A DNA stretch of 64,000 nt from Jannaschia sp. W003 (GCF_025144335.1 NZ_CP083539.1:3163501-3227500), one strand, 5' to 3'. Counted from the stretch's first letter, positions 1 through 8,822 are shown. Notes: generated by a model from the letters alone, not told the origin. A program made the numbers and translations.

Positions 1-360
1 GGCCTCCTGCGCGGCTTGGAGCACCACGCCCGCCTCCACGGTCATGGCGTTCTCGGTCGGGTCCACGGCGCGCACGCGGTCCATGCGCTCGAGCGAGAGG
101 ATCACCGGCTCCAGGTCGTCCGAGACCTGTCCGCCCACCAGCCCGGTGCCGCCACCGTAGGGGACGACGGGCACGCCTGCGTCGGCGCAGATCCGCACCG
201 TCTCGGCGACCTCCGCGGTGCTGCCGGGGGCCACCACCACGCCGCCGCGCCCGGTCCAGCGGCCGCGCGATTCCTCGAGGTAGCGCGGCTCCGTCTCGCG
301 CACGGCGCGCGCGGGGAGCGCCGCGCGGAGGCGCGCCTCGATGGCGGAGGCCGGGGTCAC
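1..360 (-). CDS. FAD-linked oxidase (lactate/glycolate/2-hydroxyacid dehydrogenase type), C-terminus cut off by the window
   Basis: About 120 N-terminal residues are visible. They form the start of a PCMH-type FAD-binding domain (FAD_binding_4): the run VVPYGGGTGLVGGQ matches the flavin-diphosphate loop of D-lactate, glycolate oxidase GlcD and D-2-hydroxyglutarate dehydrogenases. The protein would oxidise a 2-hydroxyacid with FAD, but the substrate-defining C-terminal half lies outside the window, so no gene name is justified. The start is a GTG that overlaps the TGA of the upstream metallo-hydrolase gene (GTGA, 4 nt), so it is probably translationally coupled as the last visible member of the minus-strand operon. 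Confidence 0.85.
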   Translation of the reverse strand, partial: MTPASAIEARLRAALPARAVRETEPRYLEESRGRWTGRGGVVVAPGSTAEVAETVRICADAGVPVVPYGGGTGLVGGQVSDDLEPVILSLERMDRVRAVDPTENAMTVEAGVVLQAAQEA

Positions 361-1184
361 TGCGCGCTCGGGTAGCGGGGGGAGAGGACGAGGATCGTGG
401 GGCGCTGGGGCAGCGTGCGCAGCGAGACCTCCGCGAAGGGCTCGGCGCGGCGCTCCACCGCGAAGGCGCCCTCGGCCGCCATCGCGTCGAGGAAGCGCCC
501 GAGCGTGGCCTCGCCGAACCAGTGCATCGGCAGCACCAGCGAGGACTGAAGGCGCCCCAGCACCCGCGCGAGCGTCGCGTGGGGCAGCGTCAGGCCGCCG
601 TCCACGGGCGCCATCACCACGTCGAGCCGGCCGAGGGCTGCGTACTGCTCGGGGGTCGGCTCGTGGTGGAGATGGCCGAGATGGCCGATGCACAGGCCCG
701 CGACCTCGAACACGAAGATGCTGTTGCCGCTCCGCTCGCCGCCCCGGCCCGGGCGCAGGTCGGTGGAGACCGAGCGCACCAGCATCTCGCCTAGGTCGAG
801 GTAGTGATCCGCGGGCGTGCCGGGACGGTCCTCGGACCAGCCCCGCAGCACGTGGGCGATGCCCTCGCCCGGGTCGGGCGTCCAGTGCGAGATGTGGCCG
901 CGGTTCATGGTGGCCACGTCCGGCACGATCCCGACGCCCGCGAAGCCGTTGTAGTCGGTCACCGCGCGCAGCCCGCCCTCGGTCTCCAGGAGGAACATGG
1001 AGTGGTCGACGTAGTTCAGGCGCACCGAGTTCCGCTCCAGCGGCGCCCCGAAGGCGGCTCGCCAGACCAGCCCCGGCGCGGCGTCGGCCACGGCGATGCA
1101 GTGGCTGGGACGCCGCTCCTGCGCGCCCGCGGGCAGTGCGAGCGTGGCGGCGGCGGCGAGCATGGCGGCAAGCGTTCGGATCAT
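357..1184 (-). CDS. Exported MBL-fold metallo-hydrolase-like protein
   Basis: 275 residues. The N-terminus (MIRTLAAMLAAAATLALPAGAQ) is a clear Sec signal peptide ending in an AxA-like site, so the product should be periplasmic. The mature part keeps the outline of the UlaG-like metallo-beta-lactamase fold: DHSMFLLETEGG near the start, NRGHISHWTPD, an IGHLGHLHHEPT segment, and a late PMHWFG. Several metal-ligand histidines are plausible, but the classic HxHxDH motif is not intact, so catalytic activity is uncertain. A strong Shine-Dalgarno (GGAGGG) precedes the ATG. It lies between the GNAT gene and the FAD oxidase gene on the same strand. The substrate is unknown. Confidence 0.75.
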   Translation of the reverse strand: MIRTLAAMLAAAATLALPAGAQERRPSHCIAVADAAPGLVWRAAFGAPLERNSVRLNYVDHSMFLLETEGGLRAVTDYNGFAGVGIVPDVATMNRGHISHWTPDPGEGIAHVLRGWSEDRPGTPADHYLDLGEMLVRSVSTDLRPGRGGERSGNSIFVFEVAGLCIGHLGHLHHEPTPEQYAALGRLDVVMAPVDGGLTLPHATLARVLGRLQSSLVLPMHWFGEATLGRFLDAMAAEGAFAVERRAEPFAEVSLRTLPQRPTILVLSPRYPSAQ

Positions 1185-1237
1185 GGCGGAACCCTCCGCC
1201 CGGAGAGCTAGGGCGGGATGCGGGCGCGGCACCCCCC

Positions 1238-1822
1238 CTAGCCGACCTCGGTGCGGCCCCGGCGGTCGGAGCGCAGGCTGGCGTAGAGCACGTGGTTGCG
1301 CCAGCGGCCGTCGATCTGCAGGTAGCTCTGCGCCACGCCCTCGTATTTGAACCCGCAGCGCTCCAGGAGCCCGCGGCTGGCGGCGTTCTCCTCGAGGCAG
1401 GCGGCCTCGAGGCGGCTGAGGTCGAGGCGGCGGAAGGCGTGGTGGACCAGCGCGTCGATGGCCTCGCGCATGTAGCCCTGCCGGGCGTGGGGCTGGCCGA
1501 TCCAGTAGCCCAGCGTGCCCGACTGCGCCGGCCCGCGCCGCACGTTGTCGAGGGTGATCGCGCCCAGGAGCGCGCCGTCCTCGCGGCGCTGGAGGAACAG
1601 CGCCAGCGCGGTGCCCCCGGACTGGCTGCGCTGCGCCCAGTAGACGCGGTTGGTGAAGGCGCGGCGGCTCAGGTGGTCGTGGGCCCAGGACGGCTCCCAT
1701 GGCTGCAGGAACCGGGCCGAGCCCTCGCGCAGCGCGACCCAGGCGCGGTAGTCCCCGTGCTGGGGCAGCCGCAGGGTCATGCGGTCGGTCTCGATGCGGG
1801 GACGGCGCAGGCGCGAGAACAT
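1238..1822 (-). CDS. GNAT-family N-acetyltransferase (RimJ/RimL type)
   Basis: 194 residues with the RimJ/RimL-type GNAT layout. There is a substrate segment beginning IETDRMTLRLPQHGDYRAW, a central strand GTLGYWIGQPHARQGYMREA carrying the acetyl-CoA pyrophosphate loop (Q/RxxGxG-like), and the typical ENAASRGLLERCGFKYEG end. It should transfer acetyl from acetyl-CoA to an N-terminal alpha-amine, possibly of a ribosomal protein as RimJ does, but the target cannot be deduced. The ATG overlaps the stop of the M16 protease gene by one base (TGATG), so it belongs to the thrC-M16-GNAT transcription unit. This neighbourhood is usual in Rhodobacteraceae. Confidence 0.9.
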   Translation of the reverse strand: MFSRLRRPRIETDRMTLRLPQHGDYRAWVALREGSARFLQPWEPSWAHDHLSRRAFTNRVYWAQRSQSGGTALALFLQRREDGALLGAITLDNVRRGPAQSGTLGYWIGQPHARQGYMREAIDALVHHAFRRLDLSRLEAACLEENAASRGLLERCGFKYEGVAQSYLQIDGRWRNHVLYASLRSDRRGRTEVG

Positions 1823-3081
1823 CAGGCGACGAGCCGCTCCCGCAGGCGAGCCGCCTCGGGCGCGGCCTCCACGGGGCCGTAGAGCGCGAGCGCAGGCTCG
1901 GTGCCCACCAGCGCCTCGGCATGGGCGCGCAGGGCGGCGGCGTCCACGGCGTCGATGCGCTCTACGGTCTCCGAAAGCGGGATCACCCGGTCCCAGATGG
2001 CGACCACGCGGGCGAGGCGCTCGGCGCGCGAGGACGGGGATTCGAGGCCCATCAGCAGGCCCGACTTCATCTGCGCCCGGGCGCGCGCCACCTCGGCCTC
2101 GGTCATGTCCTCGGCGGAGCGCTTCAGCTCGTCGACGCACAGCTCGGCCAGTGCGCCCACGTCCTCGGCGCCGGTGCCGGCATAGACCGTCAGCATCCCA
2201 GTGTCGGCATAGGCGCTGACGGAGGCGAAGATGGTGTAGCACAGGCCGCGCTTCTCGCGGGCCTCCTGGAACAGGCGGCTCGACATGCCGCCCCCCATGG
2301 CGCCGGCATAGACCTGGGCGGCGTGGATCGCGTCGTCCCGGTAGCCCGGCTGGGGCAGCGCGAAGGCGAGGTGGGCCTGCTCGAGGTCCTTGCGGGTGCG
2401 GTGCTCGCCGCCGCGCCACTCGGCGGGATCGGCGGCCGAGGGGGCGGAGGGTGGCAGATGTCCGAACAGCCGCTCGGCCAGGCGCACGATCTCGTCGTGG
2501 TCCACGGCGCCCGCGGCCGAGAGGATCAGCGAGCCCGCGCCGTAGTGCTCGGCGGTGAAGCGCTGGAAGTCGCCCCGCCCGAAGGTCCCCACCCGCTCGG
2601 CGGGGCCGAGGATGGTGCGGCCCATGGCCTGCCGCGGATAGGCGGCCTCCTGCAGCCAGTCGAAGATGATGTCGTCGGGGGTGTCCAGCGCCTGCCCGAT
2701 CTCCTGCAGGATCACGCCGCGCTCGATCTCGATCTCGGCGGGATCGAAGGTGGGGTTCAGAACGATGTCCGAGATCAGGTCCACGGCCAGCGGCACGTCG
2801 GCGGCCAGCACGCGGGCGTAGTAGGCGGTGACCTCGCGCGAGGTGTAGGCGTTGATGTAGCCGCCCACGTCCTCGATCTCCTCGGCGATGCGCAGGGCCG
2901 AGCGGCGCGCGGTGCCCTTGAAGGCCATGTGCTCGAGGAAGTGGGCGATGCCGTTCTGCTCGGGCCGCTCGTGGCGGCCGCCCGCGTTGACCCATACGCC
3001 GACGGCGGCCGACTCGAGGCCCGGCATGCGCTCGGTCACGATGCGCATGCCGTTGGCAAGGCGGTGGAGCTGCGCGCTCAT
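1822..3081 (-). CDS. M16-family zinc metallopeptidase (processing-peptidase-like)
   Basis: 419 residues, the usual length for a single bacterial MPP/PqqL-type M16B protease. The inverted zinc motif HxxEH is present as HFLEH (H47, E50, H51), and the downstream third-ligand Glu region around EIEIERGVILQE is intact, so it should be active. No signal peptide is visible, so a cytoplasmic location is expected. Such enzymes degrade or process short unfolded peptides within a two-lobed chamber. The gene overlaps thrC upstream by ATGA and the GNAT gene downstream by TGATG. Two further M16 genes sit at 51109-53897, but those are exported and belong to a different subfamily. Confidence 0.93.
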   Translation of the reverse strand: MSAQLHRLANGMRIVTERMPGLESAAVGVWVNAGGRHERPEQNGIAHFLEHMAFKGTARRSALRIAEEIEDVGGYINAYTSREVTAYYARVLAADVPLAVDLISDIVLNPTFDPAEIEIERGVILQEIGQALDTPDDIIFDWLQEAAYPRQAMGRTILGPAERVGTFGRGDFQRFTAEHYGAGSLILSAAGAVDHDEIVRLAERLFGHLPPSAPSAADPAEWRGGEHRTRKDLEQAHLAFALPQPGYRDDAIHAAQVYAGAMGGGMSSRLFQEAREKRGLCYTIFASVSAYADTGMLTVYAGTGAEDVGALAELCVDELKRSAEDMTEAEVARARAQMKSGLLMGLESPSSRAERLARVVAIWDRVIPLSETVERIDAVDAAALRAHAEALVGTEPALALYGPVEAAPEAARLRERLVA

Positions 3082-4472
3082 GCGGCCTGCGCCTCGCGGC
3101 TGCGGTCGATCAGCGCCTCCACGGCGGCGAGGTCGTTTGCGATGCGCTCGGTGCGCTCGGGGCGGTCCATGAGGTCGGCCATGCGGGGGGGCAGCGCGGG
3201 GCGCACCCCCGTCGCGGCCTCCACGGCGTCCGGGAACTTGGCGGGATGCGCGGTGGCGAGGGTCACCATGGGCGTGGTTCCCAGATGCTGCTCGGCCACG
3301 AAGGCGCCCACCGCCGAATGGGGGCACAGCGTCTCGCCGGTGCGCCGGGCGAAGGCGCGGATCGTGGCGGTGGTCTCCGCCTCCGAGGCGCGGCCCGAGG
3401 CGTAGGTCTCCTGCAACGCCTGCAATGCCCCTTGCGAGACGGTGAAGCCGCCCGAGGCCAGCTCCTCCATCAGCTGGCGGACTGCGGCGCCGTCGCCGCC
3501 GTAGGCGAGGTGGAGCGCGCGCTCGAAGTTGGATGACACCTGGATGTCCATCGACGGCGAGATCGAAGGAAGGACCTCGCCGGTGCGGTATTCACCGGTG
3601 CGCAGGACGCGGTCGAGGATGTCGTTGTGGTTGGTGGCCACCACCAGCCGCTCGATCGGCAGGCCCATGCGCTTGGCGATGTGGCCGGCGAAGACGTCGC
3701 CGAAGTTGCCCGTGGGCACGGTGTAGCTGACGGGCCGGTGCGGGGCGCCGAGGGCGGTGGCGGCGGTGAAGTAGTAGACCACCTGCGCCAGCACGCGGGC
3801 GAAGTTGATGGAGTTCACGCCCGCCAGCCCCACCCGGTCGCGGAAGGCGAAGTCGTTGAACATCCCCTTCACCAGCGCCTGGCAGTCGTCGAAGTGCCCG
3901 TCCACGGCGACGGCGTGGACGTTGGCGGCATCGGGCGTGGTCATCTGCCGGCGCTGCACCTCGGAGACGCGGCCGTGGGGGTAGAGGATGAACACGTCCA
4001 CCGCATTGAGCCCCGCGAAGGCCTCGATCGCGGCCGAGCCGGTGTCGCCCGAGGTGGCGCCGACGATCGTGACGCGCTCGCCCCGGCGCGCCAGCACGTG
4101 CTCGAACATGCGGCCGATGAGCTGCATGGCGAAGTCCTTGAAGGCCAGCGTCGGCCCGTGGAACAGCTCCAGCAGGAAGTGGTCGGGGCCGAGCTGCTTG
4201 AGCGGCGCACGGGCGTCGTGGCCGAAGCCCGCGTAGGCGGAGGTGACGAGGTCCGCGAAGGTCGCCTCGTCGAAGGCGTCCCCGACGAAGGGCATCATCA
4301 CGCGGCGCGCGACCTCCTCGTAGGGCAGCCCCGCGAGGGCGGCGATGTCGGCATGCGAGAGGGTCGGCACGGTCTCGGGCACGTAGAGGCCGCCGTCCCG
4401 GGCGAGGCCGGAGAGCATCGTGTCCTCGAACGAAAGCACGGGGGCCTGCCCCCGGGTGGATACGTAGCGCAT
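3078..4472 (-). CDS. thrC: Threonine synthase
   Basis: 464 residues. The enzyme converts O-phospho-L-homoserine and water to L-threonine and phosphate using PLP, the last step of threonine synthesis. The N-terminus MRYVSTRGQAPVLSFEDTML is that of the long bacterial/fungal ThrC class. The PLP lysine lies in HGPTLAFKDFAMQ (K112), and the phosphate-binding region is in the VGATSGDTGSAAIEAF segment. The gene follows surf1 by eight bases and runs straight into the M16 gene with an ATGA overlap. Linkage of thrC to the cytochrome oxidase assembly cluster and to an M16 protease is a familiar alphaproteobacterial arrangement. Confidence 0.97.
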   Translation of the reverse strand: MRYVSTRGQAPVLSFEDTMLSGLARDGGLYVPETVPTLSHADIAALAGLPYEEVARRVMMPFVGDAFDEATFADLVTSAYAGFGHDARAPLKQLGPDHFLLELFHGPTLAFKDFAMQLIGRMFEHVLARRGERVTIVGATSGDTGSAAIEAFAGLNAVDVFILYPHGRVSEVQRRQMTTPDAANVHAVAVDGHFDDCQALVKGMFNDFAFRDRVGLAGVNSINFARVLAQVVYYFTAATALGAPHRPVSYTVPTGNFGDVFAGHIAKRMGLPIERLVVATNHNDILDRVLRTGEYRTGEVLPSISPSMDIQVSSNFERALHLAYGGDGAAVRQLMEELASGGFTVSQGALQALQETYASGRASEAETTATIRAFARRTGETLCPHSAVGAFVAEQHLGTTPMVTLATAHPAKFPDAVEAATGVRPALPPRMADLMDRPERTERIANDLAAVEALIDRSREAQAA

Positions 4473-4480
4473 AGGGCCCC

Positions 4481-5146
4481 TCAAGCGGTCGGGCGGGTCA
4501 TACGCCAGCCGAGGAACGCTGTCATCCCCGCCCAGACGAGGGCCAGGCCGAACCACTGCACGGCGTATCCGAGGTGGTTGTCGGGGATGCCGGCCGTCCC
4601 CACGGGGGCGGGCCGCACGGGGATGCCCGCGGGCGAGACGGTGCGGGCGACGACCATGACCGGCTCGGTGCCCAGGGCCGCCGCCATGGCGGGCACGTCG
4701 CGGCCGAACCACAGGTCGCCGTCCGGGTCCGGGATCGCGCCGCCCGATTCCGCAGGCCAGTCGAGGTTGCCGGTCACCAGGAGGCGCGCAGGGATCGGCT
4801 CGGTGCCCTCGGGCGAGACGCCGAGGTCCACGAGGATGCGGCGGCCGCCCGCCTCGGCCGGGGTCTCCAGCGGCACCACCACGCGGTGCCCCGCCCCGCC
4901 CCCGCGCCAGGTGCCGAAGACGCGCAGGCGCCCCTCGCCCACGGCGCCCTCGACGGTGACGGCGCGCAGGCGATCGGCCTCGGGGTCGGGCGCCTCGGGC
5001 AGCGCGGTGGGCGCGGCTTCGAGACGCGCCTCGATGTCGGCGATCACGCCCCGCTTCCACGCCATGCGGTCGAGTTGCCACAGCCCCAGCGCCACGAGCA
5101 CGGCGCAGCCGCCGAGGCCGAACAGGACGAGGAAGAGAAAGCGCAT
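4481..5146 (-). CDS. SURF1 family cytochrome oxidase biogenesis protein
   Basis: 221 residues with the two-helix SURF1 topology: an N-terminal membrane segment (FLFLVLFGLGGCAVLVALGLWQL), a periplasmic domain with RRILVDLGVSP, and a C-terminal membrane segment (FGLALVWAGMTAFLGW) preceded by the family signature NHLGYAVQWFGLA. SURF1 helps deliver haem a to subunit I of aa3-type oxidase. It lies directly downstream of ctaE but is separated from it by 70 bases holding a strong hairpin, which may reduce read-through into surf1 and thrC. Confidence 0.93.
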   Translation of the reverse strand: MRFLFLVLFGLGGCAVLVALGLWQLDRMAWKRGVIADIEARLEAAPTALPEAPDPEADRLRAVTVEGAVGEGRLRVFGTWRGGGAGHRVVVPLETPAEAGGRRILVDLGVSPEGTEPIPARLLVTGNLDWPAESGGAIPDPDGDLWFGRDVPAMAAALGTEPVMVVARTVSPAGIPVRPAPVGTAGIPDNHLGYAVQWFGLALVWAGMTAFLGWRMTRPTA

Positions 5147-5168
5147 GGGCGGGCCCTTCAAACGCGAA

Positions 5169-5192
5169 GCGGCGCGGGAGATCCCGCGCCGC
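5169..5192 (-). terminator. Strong hairpin between ctaE and surf1
   Basis: A perfect inverted repeat with 11-bp arms (GCGGCGCGGGA and its complement) around a 2-base spacer starts about 25 bases after the ctaE stop codon on the minus strand. The bases after it on that strand (TTCGCGTTTGAAG) hold only short T runs, so it could be a partial terminator or a 3' mRNA stabiliser that separates expression of the oxidase genes from surf1-thrC. Confidence 0.55.
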
Positions 5193-5216
5193 GAAGATGG
5201 GTCGTGGGTGCGGGGG

Positions 5217-6017
5217 TCAGCCGCCCCAGATGTAGACGGCGGCGAAGAGGAACAGCCAGACCACGTCCACAAAGTGCCAGTACCAGGCGGCGGCCTCGAA
5301 GCCGATGTGCTTCTCGGGCGTGAAGTGCCCCTGCTGGAGCCGCACGAGGCAGACCGCGAGGAAGATCGTGCCGATCACCACGTGGGCGCCGTGGAAGCCC
5401 GTCGCCATGAAGAAGTTGGCGCCGTAGATGTTGCCCGAGAAGCCGAAGGCGGCATGGGAGTACTCGTAGGCCTGGAAGAACGTGAACAGGACGCCGAGGC
5501 CGATGGCGAGCACGAGGCCCCACTTCATGTCCTCGCGGTTGTTCTCGTGGACCAGGGCGTGGTGCGCCCAAGTGGCGGCGGCGCCCGAGCACAGCAGGAT
5601 CAGCGTGTTGATCAGCGGCAGGTGCCAGGGGTCGAAGGTCTCGATGCCGGCGGGCGGCCAGACGCCGTCCACGGCCGGCGAGCCGGGGCCCATCGGGTAC
5701 ATGGCATGCTTGAAGAACGACCAGAACCACGCCGCGAAGAACATCACCTCGGACATGATGAAGAAGATGAAGCCGTAGCGCAGGCCGATGCGGACCACGG
5801 GGGTGTGGTCGCCCTGGTTCGACTCTCGGATCACGTCGGCCCACCAGGCGAACATGACGCCCAGCACGCCCACGAAGCCGGCGGCGAAGAGCCAGGGGCC
5901 GGAGCCCTTCATCCACAGCACCGCGCCGATGAGCATGAAGAAGCCCGAGACGGCGCCCAGGAAGGGCCAGATCGAGGGCGGCAGGATGTGGTAGTCGTGG
6001 TTCTTGGCGTGGGCCAT
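5217..6017 (-). CDS. ctaE: Cytochrome c oxidase subunit III
   Basis: 266 residues with seven predicted membrane helices, the standard length for aa3-type COX III. Diagnostic segments are [19 protein letters not shown] at the N-terminus, [14 protein letters not shown] with the conserved Glu near the D-channel entrance, the acidic helix with [10 protein letters not shown], and the C-terminal [14 protein letters not shown]. Subunit III stabilises proton pumping by subunit I at the inner membrane. It lies 11 bases downstream of ctaG. Subunit I (ctaD) is not in this window, as in Rhodobacter and Paracoccus, where it is encoded elsewhere. Confidence 0.97.
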   Translation of the reverse strand: MAHAKNHDYHILPPSIWPFLGAVSGFFMLIGAVLWMKGSGPWLFAAGFVGVLGVMFAWWADVIRESNQGDHTPVVRIGLRYGFIFFIMSEVMFFAAWFWSFFKHAMYPMGPGSPAVDGVWPPAGIETFDPWHLPLINTLILLCSGAAATWAHHALVHENNREDMKWGLVLAIGLGVLFTFFQAYEYSHAAFGFSGNIYGANFFMATGFHGAHVVIGTIFLAVCLVRLQQGHFTPEKHIGFEAAAWYWHFVDVVWLFLFAAVYIWGG

Positions 6018-6028
6018 CGTCGTCCCTC

Positions 6029-6616
6029 TCAGTTGGTCCTGGGCGGCGCGTCCTGCGCCAGCGCCGCATAGTCTTCGGGCAGGTCCGTCACGTGGAACGT
6101 GTAGGACAGGGTGATCTCGCTTACCCCCTGCGCCTCGACGTCGTCCACCATGGCGGGGTCGACGTAGAAGGTCACGGGCATGGACACGGTCTCGCCGGGG
6201 GCAAGGACCTGCTCCTCGAAACAGAAGCAGTCGATCTTCACGAAGTGCGGCCCGGCGGCGAAAGGCGCGACGTTGAAGCTCGCCGTGCCGGCCACGGGGG
6301 CATCGGTGGGGTTGGTGGCCTCGTAGAAGGCGATGTGGGTCTCGCCGATGCGGACCTCCATCTGCCGCTGCACGGGTCGGAACTCCCAGGGCATGCCGCG
6401 CTCGCGCGAGGCGTCGAAGCGCACCTTCACGGTGCGGTCCAGCACCTCCGCGGCGCCCGAAGCCGAGGCCACCGTGGTGCCCCCGTAGCCCGTCACGCGG
6501 CAGAACAGGTCGTAGAGCGGCACCGACGCCCAGCCGAGGCTCCCCATGCCGATCACGGTGGCGAGGGTGGCGGCCACCACGCGCCCGTTCGGGGAGAGGT
6601 CGCGGAACCACTTCAT
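6029..6616 (-). CDS. ctaG: Cytochrome c oxidase assembly protein CtaG (Cox11)
   Basis: 195 residues. One N-terminal membrane segment ([34 protein letters not shown]) is followed by a periplasmic immunoglobulin-like domain. The copper-binding motif CFCFEEQ is present in [10 protein letters not shown], and a third conserved Cys lies in LYDLFCRV. Cox11 delivers copper to the CuB centre of subunit I. The ATG overlaps the stop of the small upstream ORF (ATGA). Confidence 0.97.
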   Translation of the reverse strand: MKWFRDLSPNGRVVAATLATVIGMGSLGWASVPLYDLFCRVTGYGGTTVASASGAAEVLDRTVKVRFDASRERGMPWEFRPVQRQMEVRIGETHIAFYEATNPTDAPVAGTASFNVAPFAAGPHFVKIDCFCFEEQVLAPGETVSMPVTFYVDPAMVDDVEAQGVSEITLSYTFHVTDLPEDYAALAQDAPPRTN

Positions 6617-6801
6617 TCGGTGTCCTCCGGCAGCGGCAGCATCTGCGGGCGCATCACGTGGTCGAACCCTTCCGAGAGCCCGCCCTCGCGCACCTTCACG
6701 ACGGTGACGGCGAAGACCACGAGGATGAAGCCCACGAGGGCCGCGAGCACGCCGAAGTTGCGGCCCCGGCGGCGGACGTGGGTCTCGCTGTCGGGGCGCA
6801 T
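6613..6801 (-). CDS. Small single-helix membrane protein in the cytochrome oxidase operon
   Basis: 62 residues: a basic N-terminus ([15 protein letters not shown]), one hydrophobic helix ([22 protein letters not shown]) and a short acidic tail. Both ends are tightly coupled to neighbours: its ATG overlaps the ctaB stop by one base (TGATG) and its stop overlaps the ctaG start (ATGA). A small ORF at this position between ctaB and ctaG is a recurring feature of alphaproteobacterial cta operons. I infer an accessory subunit or assembly helper of the aa3 oxidase. No sequence motif assigns a function. Confidence 0.8.
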   Translation of the reverse strand: MRPDSETHVRRRGRNFGVLAALVGFILVVFAVTVVKVREGGLSEGFDHVMRPQMLPLPEDTE

Positions 6802-7739
6802 CACCACCCCCACGCGGCGGGCAGCGCGGCCTGCGCCACGAGCACGGCGAAGGACGCGAAGAGGTAGACCAGCGACCAGCGGAACAGGGCGCGCTCGGCG
6901 CGGTGGGCGTCCCCTTCCGAGGCGGCGTCGTCGCGGCGCCACACGGCGAAGGCGCGCCACAGCCACACGGCGTTGAGCGGCAGCGCCACGGCCAGCACCA
7001 GCGGGCCGCCCACCGCCGAGAGCGCCAGCGCCAGCGAGGCGGGCACCGTGAGGGCGGCCCAGATCAGCGCCTGCCGCCGCGTCTCGGCGCGGCCGCGCGT
7101 GACGGTGAGCATCGGGATGCCGGCGCGGTGGTAGTCGAGCTTCACGAAGAGGGCGAGCGCCCAGAAGTGCGTGGGCTGCCAGGCGAACAGGAGCGCGAAC
7201 ATCGCGGCCGCCTCCCAGCCCACGGAGCCGGTCGCGGCGGCCCAGCCGATCACGGGCGGCAAGGCGCCGGCCACGCCGCCGGCGACGGTGTTCCAGTCCG
7301 TGCGGCGCTTGAGCCACATGGAGTAGACCACGGCGTAGAAGAAGATCGTGCAGGCCAGCAGCCCGGCCGCCAGCCAGTTCGCGGTCAGCCCCAGCATCAC
7401 GACGGCGAGGCCCGACAGCCCCAGCCCGAGGCCCAGCGCGTCCTCGCGCCGCACCTTGCCCGCGGGGATCGGGCGGCCCCGCGTCCGCCGCATCACCGCG
7501 TCGATGTCGTGGTCGACCCACATGTTGAGCGCGCCCGCGGCCCCCGCGCCCAGCGCCACGAACAGCACCGAGGCGGCGGCCAGCAGCGGATGCATCGCGG
7601 CGGGCGCGACCACGAGGCCGACCAGCGCGGTGAACACGCACAGCGACATGAGCCGCGGCTTGAGGAGGGCCACGTAGTCGCCGAAGGCCGCCTCCTGGGA
7701 GGCGGCCCCGGTGGATGTGTGCAGCGACGCGTCGGTCAT
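6801..7739 (-). CDS. ctaB: Protoheme IX farnesyltransferase (haem o synthase)
   Basis: 312 residues of the UbiA prenyltransferase superfamily with about nine membrane helices. The first Asp-rich motif is in NMWVDHDIDAVMRRTRGRPIPAG (DxxxD with the RTxxRP signature). The second conserved region is LFVKLDYHRAGIPMLTV. The enzyme farnesylates haem b to haem o, the precursor of haem a for the oxidase. It is the second gene of the coxB-ctaB-ORF-ctaG-ctaE cluster, 39 bases after coxB. Confidence 0.97.
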   Translation of the reverse strand: MTDASLHTSTGAASQEAAFGDYVALLKPRLMSLCVFTALVGLVVAPAAMHPLLAAASVLFVALGAGAAGALNMWVDHDIDAVMRRTRGRPIPAGKVRREDALGLGLGLSGLAVVMLGLTANWLAAGLLACTIFFYAVVYSMWLKRRTDWNTVAGGVAGALPPVIGWAAATGSVGWEAAAMFALLFAWQPTHFWALALFVKLDYHRAGIPMLTVTRGRAETRRQALIWAALTVPASLALALSAVGGPLVLAVALPLNAVWLWRAFAVWRRDDAASEGDAHRAERALFRWSLVYLFASFAVLVAQAALPAAWGW

Positions 7740-7778
7740 CGGCTCAGGGCCTCCCTGCCCCGCGCGGGGGGCGATGGA

Positions 7779-8642
7779 TCACCAGCTCTCCAGCTCACCC
7801 GCCTTCACGGCGGCGAGCCACGCGGCGTAGGCCTCCTCGGAGACCACCTTCACGGTGATCGGCATGTAGGCGTGGGCCTGACCGCACAGCTCCGAGCACT
7901 GGCCGAAGTAGACGCCCTCGGCCTCGGGGCGGAACCACAGCTGCGCGAGGCGGCCCGGCAGGCCGTCCTGCTTCACGCCGAAGGCGGGGATGGTCCAGGA
8001 GTGGATCACGTCGCCCGCGGTCACCTGCATCACGATGGTCTTGCCCACGGGCACCACCACGGCGGTGTCGGTGGCGAGGCGGAACAGGTCCTCGGAGTAG
8101 CCCGCGGCCTCGAGCTGCTCGAGAACGGCGGGGGTCAGATCGTTGCCCGCATCGGCGCCGATCATGTAGGAGGCGAAGTCCAGCTCCTCGTCGGGGTACT
8201 CGTAGTTCCAGTACCACTGGTAGCCGGTGACCTTCACCACGACGTCGCCTTCGGGGATGCGCTGCTGGTCGAACAGCACGGGCAGCGAGAAGCCCCCGAT
8301 GAAGATCAGGATCACGACCGGCACGATGGTCCAGGCGATCTCCAGGGGCGAGTTGTGGGTGAAGCGCGCGGGCACCTTGTTGACGGAGCGGCGGTAGCGG
8401 ATCGCCACCCAGGCCAGCAGGCCCATCACGAACAGGGTGATGATGGTGATGATCACCAGCAGGAAGCCGTCGAGCCACTGGATTTCGGCGGCGAGCGAGG
8501 TCGCGGCGGGCTGGAAGCCGATGCCCCCGGCCGAGGGCGCGCCGATGATCGGCAGCTCGCCGAACAGCGTCTCCGCGGTCTGTTGCGCGGCCGCCGGGAG
8601 GGCCGGAAGGGCCAGCGCGGCCGAGAGGAGCAGCTTCTTCAT
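7779..8642 (-). CDS. coxB: Cytochrome c oxidase subunit II
   Basis: 287 residues. A cleavable signal peptide (MKKLLLSAALALPALPAAAQ) is followed by two membrane helices (FLLVIITIITLFVMGLLAWVA and a second with IVPVVILIFIGGFSLP) and a periplasmic cupredoxin domain. The CuA ligands are visible: a His in VIHSW, then CSELCGQAH with two Cys, Glu and His, and the Met of AYMP. The aromatic electron-entry patch YQWYWNYEYP is intact. It accepts electrons from cytochrome c. It is the first gene of the cluster. The ATG used is the one that begins the signal peptide rather than an in-frame upstream codon. Confidence 0.97.
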   Translation of the reverse strand: MKKLLLSAALALPALPAAAQQTAETLFGELPIIGAPSAGGIGFQPAATSLAAEIQWLDGFLLVIITIITLFVMGLLAWVAIRYRRSVNKVPARFTHNSPLEIAWTIVPVVILIFIGGFSLPVLFDQQRIPEGDVVVKVTGYQWYWNYEYPDEELDFASYMIGADAGNDLTPAVLEQLEAAGYSEDLFRLATDTAVVVPVGKTIVMQVTAGDVIHSWTIPAFGVKQDGLPGRLAQLWFRPEAEGVYFGQCSELCGQAHAYMPITVKVVSEEAYAAWLAAVKAGELESW

Positions 8643-8822
8643 GGCAGGTCTCGCGTCTTGTGCGGTCGGATCGGACGGCATGACGCCGCTCGCCCGGTCT
8701 AAGACCACACCGGGGGGGCTGTCCGCAAGGCCGCCCGCCGGGGGCGGACCCCATGCCGCACCCGCGACATCCGCGCCCCGCGCCCCTATCTAGGGCGGGA
8801 AACCGCATCCGAGGCCCGCCCC
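8643..8822. promoter_or_regulatory. Divergent promoter region between coxB and tldD
   Basis: 180 bases between two divergent genes must contain both promoters. An 11-base odd-centred palindrome GGTCTAAGACC lies at 8696-8706, about 54 bases upstream of the coxB ATG, where a regulator could control the oxidase operon. No convincing sigma-70 boxes were found. The tldD ATG has a short GAGG Shine-Dalgarno. Confidence 0.35.

Noticed and set aside
5817..5830. GGTTCGACTC string resembling a tRNA T-loop
   Set aside because: It lies inside ctaE with no acceptor or anticodon stems around it.
3627..6071. Long plus-strand frame opposite thrC-surf1-ctaE
   Set aside because: His/Gly/Val-rich shadow of three well-recognised minus-strand genes.
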